Of a DNA stretch of 64,000 nucleotides, positions 21,690 to 30,920 are shown piece after piece. The DNA is taken from the NCBI RefSeq assembly GCF_033958435.1, contig NC_134137.1, positions 238,188,501-238,252,500 on the forward strand. The letters are read 5' to 3'. The translations under genes and the position numbers were made by a program. The stretch comes from Carettochelys insculpta (Eukaryota; Chordata; Testudines; Carettochelyidae). How positions within the stretch are numbered: position 1 is the first letter of the stretch; each line of letters opens with the position of its first letter. The notes beneath the pieces were generated by a model. That model saw only the letters and a program-made list of their open reading frames with translations. It did not search any database and had not been told where the DNA came from.

Positions 21690-22080
21690 GATCTTCTTAC
21701 AAAAGTCCAGTACCACGAATATTCCATGGAGTTCTTCTGTTTTTCTCACTAGGCACATCATGGCTGACATATTGCGTCTGAGAAGACTGTCAGTCTGTGA
21801 TTCTTTGATCACATACACTCTAAATACAAAGGTTATGTCTCTGTAAGGTGTTTCTGTGTTGATCTGTCCCATATAGTTCATAGGACCTGCAGGGCTAGTC
21901 AGGGCTGCGTCACATATCTTCAGCTCTGGAAACGGTTAAAGGTAATTATAGGTCCCTTTTGAAATGACAGGGATATTTGCTCCTGAGTCAGTTTTAAAGT
22001 CAGTAGTCTTGCCATGGATACTCAGTTTCACCCTCCATGCGGGATGCGCATATTTATCCGTGATCTGTCACAGAAACAAT
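21690..22080 (-). pseudogene. Mag-like Ty3/Gypsy aspartic protease remnant
   Basis: On the minus strand FKTDSGANIPVIS (about 21960-22005) is the protease active-site motif (usual F.lDTGA...vI) with Thr replaced by Ser. The frame 21678-21881 continues as INTETPYRDITFVFRVYVIK, matching the flap and later strands. Protease would cut Gag-Pol. Position between the zinc-knuckle gag and RT supports the call. Confidence 0.72.
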
Positions 22081-22106
22081 GGTTGGTGATTTGCTGTAAT
22101 AATCAG

Positions 22107-22334
22107 TTACCTCACTGCTTTGGTGTGGCAAACATCCCCACAATGTCCATATTTTGTGTGTTTGTGGCACCTTGCACATTTGGCTAAACATGCATTTGTT
22201 GGCCTATGAATTTTTCTACATCTTGTGAATTTAAGCAGAAAGGTTTTGATGTTTGACTGGAATCTGTGCTCCTGAGCCTGGAAATTGTCTCTCCTGGCCT
22301 CCAGGATATTGTGATAATTAATTGTAACATGCAT
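22107..22334 (-). pseudogene. Mag-like gag nucleocapsid with zinc knuckles
   Basis: The minus strand reads CRKIHRPTNACLAKCARCHK and then HTKYGHCGDVCHTKAVR. It is a paired Cys-rich knuckle as in Mag-type gag (C..C...H....CpA....C..C.k.GHfa.vCrsk). The second knuckle, CARCHKHTKYGHCGDVC, is nearly complete. It would bind the retroelement RNA. The frame is open over 75 codons, but the neighbouring gag sequence is broken. Confidence 0.78.
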
Positions 22335-23020
22335 GCATTCTGACTCTATTAACCACTTCTAAGCTAGAGTCCTATTTGGCAATTTTTTCTTGATTTGCTG
22401 TCCAGTTCAGACTGCTTTGCTATTTGAATATCTATATGTAGAAGGAAGTCTATTTTTTAATCACAGCTGCTGTGAATGATTTTTTTCTGTTAATTCCAAA
22501 CCTTTTGATATTTTGCAGTTTCATTATCAGTTGTCAGCCAATGCACGGACAGGTCCTATAAATCATTCAACATTTTCTCTGTGTTCTTGAATTCCCTGGT
22601 GAAAATATGTTCTTTCATAAACCACATCTATTTGAAGTACAAAACATGCATCAAATATTGCCCCTTCTTTGCAACTGTCTTCAGGAAAGCCAAAGGCCTA
22701 AAAGATACGTTCTGGCTGCTTTTCCATAGCACAAATTAAAGTGCATAGGTGTATATCTTCAGTTTCTTTGTGGAGTTTTGCAATCTTTCAAAGCAGTGAT
22801 TCCAGTCTTCTTATTGGAAATGTCTGTCAAAGTGGATGTTCTATAGAAGAGTAGCCTGTTGATGAGATTGTGGAAATTTTGATGATTTCTTTTGCTGCCT
22901 GCAACCTTCGTGGTTTTTTTCCTTCTATTTTCAACTGTTGGTGCTGTTTACCTTCTGTTTTGTTCTCCTCTGGCACAAATTGACCTCTAACACAATGCCA
23001 TGTATTTCTTGTGCAGCCTA
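22335..23020 (-). pseudogene. Mag-like gag, capsid part, badly decayed
   Basis: This is the gag interval by position, between the 5' LTR and the nucleocapsid. Reading the minus strand gives only scraps in several frames with many stops. No clean domain can be shown. Confidence 0.5.
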
Positions 23021-23187
23021 TGTTTCCAGGCTACTCTTAGTAGGTCAGGCTTCTGTATCTGACCAAACTGCCTTCTGAGATACCCCCAGCTGTGCTCACT
23101 GTAAGATCTGTTAGACTCAGCCAGGTATGGAGTTGAGATTAGTTAAAGTGGGTAACATGGAGTATGAACAATTAATACAGTTCATCA
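23021..23187 (-). repeat. 5' LTR of the Mag-like Ty3/Gypsy element
   Basis: Homologous to 17781-17976 (blocks listed there). It bounds the element on the right, and gag follows on the minus strand. The edges are inferred from the TG...CA rule and the shared end. No matching target duplication could be seen, which fits its age. Confidence 0.75.
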
Positions 23188-24163
23188 TTCCACTACCATG
23201 TGATTCCCAGTTTGGGTAGACATATATACATTAGTGCTGCTTGAGCTAGTGAGCTAAATGTAGCAGCAGGGCTGTAGTTGGATGAGTGGCTGCTCTGGCT
23301 AGCCATCCGAGTACCTACTTGGAGGGCTGGGTGGGATTATATGCAGGTTTCTATATTGTGCCACTGCATCCACACTGTTGTTTTGAGCGTACCAACTGCA
23401 GAGCTAGCATGAGCAAGTTTGCTCGTGCTGGGACTCACACCTCCCAGCAGCTGCAGAAATGTAACTAAATTGTGCTTCCTGATAAATATTCTTTAGGGAC
23501 ACTGCATAAATTGGAGTCACCAGAGCTAGTGGGGGAGTCACTCCAGCTGTGCCCCTTTCCCATGGTTATGCCCGTGACATATCTCCTACACTAGGAATTG
23601 TAATGGGGATATACAACCAGCTGAACTAGGCCAGCCCTGCACTATCAGAGGATTCCCTTACGCTGCCGGTATTCCTTACTGTATGAGCCATGAGGGGGCC
23701 AAAGATCTGACTCTGCATCTCCCATTTGCAAGGGGAATTCTTATGTCCACTGTCACCAGTGGGAATAAATGCTGATGTTCTCTATCAGCCAGAAAACAAA
23801 CAAACAAACAAACAAGTTTATAGTGCACTTCAAGTACTCCCACAGGTTGTTGGAAACAACAGGAAAATGTAGATGTTTGCACATGATGTCTTGCAAGCTG
23901 CAATAGTGATCAGCAAAACAAATGTTACATTTAAAAATGCAAGCTTCATAAATATTTACTCTTGGTACCAGGGAGCACATAGTTGACACAAATAGGCTGT
24001 GACTCCAACAACAGAGGAGGCATCCCCTTTAGGGCTGCTCCTTCCTTTCGCAACATGTTGTTTTTAGTTAAGTAGTCTTCAGACTGACAGCAGCAGTTCT
24101 TCCCTCAGTGTTGCTGATGTAACATAGTGATTCATTTCACTTGAAGGATTTAGCATTTTTTAA
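23188..24163. other. Unassigned stretch with an AAAC microsatellite
   Basis: No gene seen. A short (AAAC)n run is at 23795-23815. The rest is single-copy-looking sequence. Confidence 0.5.
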
Positions 24164-24362
24164 GGCTTGTCTACATGGTGCTGTCAACACCACAAAGGTG
24201 GTGAAAGTTACAGAGTGCTCTAAAGCGTTACTCTTTAGCTGCCCGGTATAGTGCTCACTGGCACAATCTAAAAGGTAGCTAATTTGCATTTCATAGCTGA
24301 ACTAGGTACAGCACAGCACTTTATCATTTACAATCCTATAGTCTCCACCTGGTAGACAAGCC
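24164..24362. mobile_element. 0.2-kb MITE
   Basis: Ends GGCTTGTCTACATGGTG and CACCTGGTAGACAAGCC form a terminal inverted repeat. The central part has AGTGCTCTAAAGCGTTA and CAGCACAGCACTTTA. The target duplication is not clear. The TCTACA-type end resembles the other Harbinger-like MITEs here. Confidence 0.7.
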
Positions 24363-24561
24363 CTGTGTAAATAATCCCTTAGTAAATACATGATTCATGT
24401 GTAAAAACTTTATTTTCCATATGTACTGGATACTTTCATCAATCATTATCTCTATGAACACATTCGGGTGGTACAGTCACTTGTAAACCAACAAGATCTT
24501 CAGATAGTAAAAAGCAGCATAGCAAGTAATTGAGCCAAACCAATTTACATTAAGTCACTAT

Positions 24562-24986
24562 GGTCACGTCTACATGGGCAGCTTCTGTCGACAGAGAAAC
24601 CTCGGCAGTACCTCTGTCGACAGATTGCGTCTACACACGAAAGCAGATTGAAAGAGCAATCCGATCTGTCAACAGAGAGCAGCCAGACTGGCCAGTCCTC
24701 TCTCAACAGAACAGCTAAACGAAAGCTCTGCAAACAGGGCTGCCTGGGGAACCAGAAGCCCTCTCTGTTGACAAAAGCATCTATGCGGGCATTCTGTCAA
24801 CAAAACACTGTTGACAAAGGCATTATACCTGATCGGGGTGTTGGGGGGAGGTATGATACTGCCAGCAGAACAGCTGAGCTTTGTCAACAAACTCTCAACA
24901 GAGTGCTTTAACCGTGTAGACACTCAACAAGTTTCATCAACACAAGCCCAATTTTATCAACAGAAGTTGCTTGTGTAAATGCAGTC
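24562..24986 (+). mobile_element. TCTGTCGACAGA-rich MITE, copy 1
   Basis: Left end GGTCACGTCTACATGGGCAG; right end ...TTGTGTAAATGCAGTC, its diverged inverse. Target duplication TAT at 24559-24561 and 24987-24989. Inside are many copies of the half-palindrome CTGTYRACAGA/TTTGTCAACAAA and the block GGGGAACCAGAAGCCCTCTC. A related copy is inverted at 25046-25476. Confidence 0.83.
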
Positions 24987-25045
24987 TATCTGCATTTTGA
25001 TAGGTCCATTACCCTGCAGTATAGTTCTTTTGATATAAAACAGTT

Positions 25046-25476
25046 GGCCATGTCTACATGCATGTCTACACGGGCAGCTTCTGCCAACAAAACTGGGCTT
25101 GCCGAACTTCTACACGGTTAAAGCGCTCTGTCAAGAAGTTTGTTGACAAAACTCAGCTGTTCAGTCAGCAGTGTTATACCTCTCCTCGATCAGGTATAAG
25201 ACCTCTGATGACAGTGTTTTATCGACAGTGTATGCATGTAGACACTTTTGTCGACAGAGAGGGCTTCTGGTTCCCCAGATAGCCCTGTTTGCAGAGCTTC
25301 CAGTCAGTCATTCTGTTGGGAGAGAGCAGGGCAGTCTGGCTGTTCTCTGTGGACAGAGTGAATTGTTCTTTCGATGTGCTTTTGTGTGTAGATGATATCT
25401 GTCAACAGAGGCACTGCCGAGGTTTCTCTGTTGACAGTGACCTATGTCAACAGAGGCTGTCCATGTAGACATGGCC
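25046..25476 (-). mobile_element. TCTGTCGACAGA-rich MITE, copy 2 (inverted)
   Basis: Ends GGCCATGTCTACATG and CATGTAGACATGGCC are perfectly complementary over 15 bp. GAGAGGGCTTCTGGTTCCCC is the reverse complement of the matching block of copy 1. The left end is partly duplicated (CATGTCTACATGCATGTCTA). Only 59 bp separate the two copies. Confidence 0.82.
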
Positions 25477-27581
25477 TTCATGTATTGTAATGGCAATTAG
25501 ACATGGAGGGGGAATGAGAATGAGAAAAGGAAGAGGAGGAACATAAAAAGTGGGAGACACAAAGAGTCAGAAAAGTCTTTTAAATCATTAGCAAGTCTGA
25601 AAATGGGAGTTGGGTTCCTAAGTCATTGGGGATTTTTGAGAAAGAGCTCAGGAACTTGTGCATTTATTCTGTAGTCTCTCTTATTCTCCATAAGTCACTA
25701 TTTATTGTTGAAAGCCATCAATGACAACCGCCAAAGTTGGTGAGCTTCCCAACCCTATTTTGATCAGTTCTCAGCCTTGAGACTCTCTTATAACAAATCC
25801 ATCAAGTTAAGTTAGTAAGTGTTAGTCTATGATTGTTAATGTAATGTCTGGGAGACAAACCTTTGCCCTGAGACTGTAACAAAAGACATATTTGAATTCA
25901 CTTGGAATTGGTGATAGCAATTTTGGACCCTAATCCAGCAAAGCAATAATATACTTGCTGAATATTAAGCATATAAGAAGTCCCACTGACTTCACTGTGA
26001 TTACTTATGTGCTTAAAGTTAATCACTGTGTTGGATTGCAGCCCCATTTATATTAAGCTTTGTAGAAGTTCAACCAAATTCCTAAACTGAAGTAATCCAA
26101 AAGGTTGAGGCAAAATAGTCATGTAATAACATCAATGTTAGAGCGCTCTTCCTAATCATTGCAATTGCTTTCATAGGGATATACTCAGAATTTATGCTAG
26201 TGACATTTTGTGATGTAATATGATTCTTTTGGGGTTCTTTTCAGCAACATCAATACTGAAACTGTTCTCCTGAAGGCTTTGATACTATGTCCATGTGATA
26301 CATACTAAAGCATAATGGGTCACTTAAGCCTGGAGCAGTAGTGATAGTTCCACTTGTGTTACTCTATTTAATTATTAATGGATGTAACATAACATGTTTC
26401 CGATTACTTTCACCTCATTATAAAGACTCACCCCTTTTTCTGCTACTTCGCTTTTCAGAAAGTCTCCCTTCTCTTCCCTCTCTGTCTTGATTCTTTGTGG
26501 ACCCCTTTCTTTGCTTCTTTTTTCTGTCTTTTTTTTTCTTTCCTTGATTTGTCACTGATGTCCTTTAGGGACTCATTTCTCTTCCTCTTCCTGAATTTTC
26601 AGATATCATTGTGCATGATATTACTACACCGTGCGCCTTATTTTCCTCACTTCTGTCCCTTCTACTCCCTTTTAGACGTCAGTAGTTCTCTTGTGCAGCT
26701 TCCCCCTGCCCCCTATTTCCTGCAGGTTCCTCCAGCTTTTTGGTTGGTGTGTTTCTTTTCTCCTGTCTCTTTTTTAAAAAATTAATTGGCGTACTTTCTC
26801 CTAGCCCTCATAAAAAGCCTTACTTTTTTTTTTTACCCTCTCTTTTCAACTGGTTTTCTGAATTGCAGTTGCACCAACTCTGCTTTCCTGACTGCAGAGT
26901 CATAGCAGCTGTGATGCAGAGGAGCAACTAAAAAGAAAATGCTAATAGGACTTTTTATAAGCCACACTAAAAAAAGCTTGTGTTAAAAATGTTCTGTATA
27001 CATTCTTTATCTCAGATACCAACTATAGGACAGACTCTGCAGTTCCTTTAATCCTCCTTTCTTGGACATACAGCATCTAAACAGGTTGCGCATTTGTGAT
27101 CTACCTTTCTCCACAAACCACAGGTAATGTGTGAATTGAGCTAATAGTCTTCCCCCCTGGAGCCTGCCTTGAATATATAAGTAATGTAATTTACCATGTG
27201 CCCAGTAGGAATATTATAACTGATGCATAAGCCAATAGGAAAGAGATAAGCGTTGCAACATAAGGAAATGAAGAACACAAGCTCTAAGTGGAAAACCACT
27301 AAAGATGTGAAAGAATACATACACTTACGACACTTAAGACCAGAACGAGACTAATTCTGCAAACATTTCTCCATGAACATTCACAAGAATTGATGCAAGA
27401 ATTTGCTTTAGCATTGCTTGCCTCCCTTTCATTTTTTTGCCCTTTATTAACATTTTTTTAGCATTGAGATAAACAGTCATGCAAAGCAGATTTCAACATT
27501 GCATGCATGTGTATTTGGACATAAAAGTGTTGCCACCAAATGAACTTGAACACTCATTCAGACAGGAAACAGAAAGAACAA
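25477..27581. other. Unassigned stretch with a pyrimidine-rich domain
   Basis: 25920-26045 is an old palindromic dispersed repeat (AATCCAGCAAAG, then AAGCATATAAGAAGTCCCAC, then TTATGTGCTTAAAG). 26450-26880 is strikingly C/T-rich on the plus strand. No gene is supported; the open frame at 26495-26785 is a product of the pyrimidine bias. Confidence 0.55.
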
Positions 27582-27584
27582 TAT

Positions 27585-28278
27585 GGCTACGTCTACACGT
27601 GCACGCTACATCGAAATAGCTTATTTCGATGTAGCGACATCGAAATAACGTCTACACGTCCTCCAGGGCTGGCAACGTCGACGTTCAACTTTGATGTTGG
27701 GCAGCACCACATCAAAATAGGCGCTGCGGGGGAACGTCTACACGCCAAAGTAGCACACATCGAAATAAGGGTGCCAGGAACAGTTGCAGACAGGGTCACA
27801 GGGTGGACTTAACAGCAAGCCGCTCCCTTAAAGGGCCCCTCCCAGACACACTTGCACTAAACAACACAAGATCCACAGAGCCGACAACTGGTTGCAGACC
27901 CTGTGCATGCAGCATGGATCCCCAGCTGCCGCAGCAGCAGCCAGAAGCCCTGGGCTAAGGGCTGCTGCACACGGTGACCATAGAGCCCTGCAGGGGCTGG
28001 AGAGAGAGCGTCTCTCAACCCCTCAGCTGATGGCCGCCATGGCAGACCCTGCTATTTCGATGTTGTGGGACGCGGATCGTCTACACGTGCCCTACTTTGA
28101 CGTTCAACTTCGAAGTAGGGCGCTATTCCCATCTCCTCATGGGGTTAGCGACTTCGACGTCTCACCGCCTAATGTCGATTTCAACTTCGAGATAGCGCCC
28201 AACACGTGTAGCCGTGACGGGCGCTATTTCGAAGTTGGCGCCGCTACTTCGAAGTAGCGTGCACGTGTAGACGCGGCC
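27585..28278 (+). mobile_element. 0.7-kb Harbinger MITE, best-preserved copy
   Basis: Ends GGCTACGTCTACACGTGCAC and GTGCACGTGTAGACGCGGCC, a 25-bp terminal inverted repeat with two mismatches. Target duplication TAT at 27582-27584 and 28279-28281. The first 330 bp match the 5' end of the transposase-bearing copy at 61223, including CCTCCAGGGCTGGCAACGTC, CCCTTAAAGGGCCCCTCCCA and the start ATGGATCCCCAGCTGCCGCA. The frame from that ATG ends after about 15 codons. CpG is abundant, which suggests a young insertion. Confidence 0.92.
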
Positions 28279-28281
28279 TAT

Positions 28282-30309
28282 GAGACTTAACCAATCACAA
28301 AAGAGCAATATGGCTTTACTGATGAATATTCAGATAGCTTTTTGAAATCAAGCAACAGGAAGAAAACATACAAAATTAAATACTTTTCATTAAAATGGAG
28401 GAAATGATAATCTCTTGATGGGTATTCCATAAGCAGTAGAGGAATCAAAATTCACTGGTTAAATCAATGATATGCCATTATGAATTCATCAGTACATCAA
28501 GTCTGGAAATGAAATTTTTACTGCGAAGAATTCTGATGAAAACAATATATATATCTATATATATATATATGTAAAGGTTTTTGTCAGTTCTTTTGGAAAA
28601 ACTGAAAAACCTGGAACCAAAGACCCATATTTTTCAGTTTGTAATCTGACAGATAAAGAACCACCTTCCTCACATAAATTTTTGACTAAAATTCCCAGAT
28701 ATCTGCCCCATAAAAATTGCACTTTAACCAATCCCCTTCTCCATTTTCCAATCAGAAAATGTTTCAACAGAAAATTTTTGAGCTTTGTTCACCAGTTGTG
28801 AGAGTTATGAGTACGGATTCACACAGCAAGCCTGAACCTGCACTGCGTGCATACTCAAAACTCCTACTGCATTCAGAGGGAGTCAGGGTGTGATAGGCAT
28901 GCAGGATCAGGACCGAGGAACTTAAATAGGGGCATGTGAGAAAACAACACATTGGTTCTGATCCCAGTTGCATAAATGACTTACTGGGTGTTTTAGGCAA
29001 GGCAGCACCTCTACACCTCAGCTTCCCAATCTGCAAAATGGGGATAATGCCCTTTTTTACCAAGCATTCAAAGATGCTTGGATGAAAAAATTATTTGTAA
29101 ATGCAAAATACAGTTATTATAGGTTCAGCTCCCATTGGCTTCAGTAGGAGCTACTGTAGGCTGCAACTGCTGTGGAATCAGGCATAGGATGTTTATCCAC
29201 TGAACCAGGAAGAAAAGATAATGTAAAACGAGAGAAACCCACTGCAAAGGAAACACCAGTTGGATAGAGAACACTCCCACTTCCAACCAAAGCTAACAGG
29301 AGGTTGGGGTGATTAAGCACAATGGAATCAACATGTACATTCTAAGAGGTTCCCTCTCCCCCACCCCCCCATCTTAGTGGTCTGTGTGTGTTTATTATGA
29401 AACCCCGATTACAATATTTGATCAAGGTTTAACCCTTCAGTACTTCTTTTATGTTTTGTCCATGGTTTAAAAAAAAAAACAACTCTCGACAATGTCTTCC
29501 AGGGCACAACTGAGTTCCTGACAGACACCCAGGCCATCCGGATGCACCGCCCAGCTATGCTGCTTGGGCAGGATTAGGTGGCATAGAAGGCAAGGGATCA
29601 TTTGGGATGAATAGAGCCCCTGGCCTGTCATTTAGACCATCCAGCCACTCTCTGTGTTCTTTGTCTGGGCCAAACAAGCTCCATATCATTACCCCGGCAT
29701 TTTGCTTGCCCAGTCTCATTATTAGGTGAATTAGTTGTGGGAACTAAATCTATGACAAGAAAAGAGGGGGTGGAATTGGCACACACACAAAAAGGCTTTC
29801 CCAGCTCAAGCTAACAACTTGTGCCTATTAGCTAAAAACGATCATTAGAAAATTCCCCTGCAGACGTTAGGCTTATGCCGGAGCAAGTTTCACGTATGCA
29901 CTTGCCCTGTTACATGCACATACTCAACCAGCCTTAAAGAAACACCTCCACCAGCACTGTGGCAGGAGGCAAATTTGGGGCTTTCTGGTTTCTTGAGTAG
30001 CCTGATGCTTTTAAATGTGTTTTCCATCCTTTTATTCCTTTTCCACCTTTAATAACAATGTCTTTAAAATATGTCCATAAAATGGAACAAATAATCATTT
30101 CATGATCTTTGTTTAAAGAAGGAGGAGAAAGGGAAAGAGGTAAGAAGAGTGGCAAGCTTGCTAGCTTGATTGTTGGTGAAACAGCTGAGCCTAAAAGGCC
30201 CTAATTTTTTATTAACTTTTAAAACCTGAGCAAACAACAGCAAAAGATTCCAGCTTGGACCCTGAGGGGAGGTAGCTCCTGCTAAGAATCAGCAAGATGA
30301 TTAGATTAT
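28282..30309. other. Mostly unassigned, with an AT microsatellite and a MIR-like piece
   Basis: An (AT)n run lies at 28545-28571. 28950-29100 is MIR-like (listed separately). 29130-29190 resembles an old amniote repeat (CTCCCATTGGCTTCAGTAGG). No gene seen in the rest. Confidence 0.5.
28950..29100 (+). repeat. MIR-like CORE-SINE fragment
   Basis: TGATCCCAGTTGCATAAATG, ACTTACTGGGTG, TTTAGGCAAGGCAGC and CTCAGCTTCCCAATCTGCAA followed by AATGGGGATAAT follow the MIR core-to-3' order. Confidence 0.65.
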
Positions 30310-30492
30310 CCTCCTTCAAATCCCAACACTCCCCTCTCTTGAGATTTCTACAAAGCTCTAGGCAACAGATACTATTTTCAAAAGTGCCTAAGTGGATTAG
30401 GAGCCTTCACTTATCTTCCCAAGTGCCCTTGGCATGTAGAGCCAGATTTTTCAAGCTATTTGGATACCTAGGTCTGCTGATAGGTGTCCAGT

Positions 30493-30700
30493 AAAAACAA
30501 CAAGAAGTCCTGTGTCACCTTATAGACTAACAGATTTTTTGGAGCATAAGCTTTCATGGGCAAAGACCCACTTCATCAGATGCATCTGACAAAGCGGGTC
30601 TTTGCCCACGAAAGCTCATGCTCCAAAAAATCTGTTAGTCTATAAGGTGCCACAGGACTTCTCATTGTTTTTGCGGATACAGACTAGCACGGCTACACGT
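30493..30700. mobile_element. Palindromic Penelope-like repeat (type B) with a long target duplication
   Basis: Two head-to-head units: GAAGTCCTGTGTCACCTTAT then AGACTAACAGATTTTTTGGA on the left (30511 on), and the inverse on the right ending in ACAGACTAGCACGGCTAC. The element is bracketed by CTGATAGGTGTCCAGT (30477-30492) and CTGATAGGTGTCTAGT (30701-30716). The CTGATA part may belong to the element's own end, so the duplication is 10-16 bp. This length fits target-primed retrotransposition, not a cut-and-paste transposon. Confidence 0.82.
30541..30590 (-). ncRNA. Hammerhead-ribozyme-like motif with intact core
   Basis: On the minus strand: CUGAUGA (30573-30579), a stem II formed by GUGGG and CCCAU with a UCUUUG loop, GAAA (30552-30555), then GC-UUAU-GC as a 2-bp stem III and UC at the expected cleavage position. 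This is the minimal hammerhead architecture described for Penelope-like elements. Minimal forms like this are thought to act as dimers and to be weak as monomers. The partner unit at 30582-30624 (+) has CUGACAA, a broken core. Confidence 0.65.
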
Positions 30701-30920
30701 CTGATAGGTGTCTAGTGGATTTTTCTAAATGCCTAACAGGCTAGGTGCCTAATTCCCATTAACATCAATGGGACTTAAACACTTTTGAAAATTACGCTAG
30801 GCACCTGTCCGCATCTTTAGGTTCCTAACTAGTCTCCTAAGGACCAGATTTCCAAGGTAAGTCCCATTGACTTTTAATGAAACTTAGGTTCCTAAGTGCC
30901 TCCTAAGTGCTTGAGCTCCT

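Larger units (their letters stand above)
30310..30920. repeat. Ancient dispersed 'TAGGTGCCTAA' repeat, split by a Penelope-like insertion
   Basis: Both sides of the insertion carry the words AAAAGTGCCTAAGTGG, GCTAGGTGCCTAATTCCC, ATTAACATCAATGGGACTTA and CTAGGCACCTGTCC, which pair as inverted repeats. Similar sequence is at 55180-55480. The origin of the family is unknown to me. Confidence 0.6.

Noticed and set aside
24559..25476. Repeated spaced palindromes considered as a CRISPR array
   Set aside because: The host is a vertebrate, spacing is irregular and the words vary; they are internal motifs of two MITEs.
27892..28257. 121-codon open frame in the 0.7-kb MITE, with a near copy at 38240-38605
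   Set aside because: It follows the DNA similarity of the MITE copies and is not in the frame of the transposase start codon; it is carried along by the repeat.
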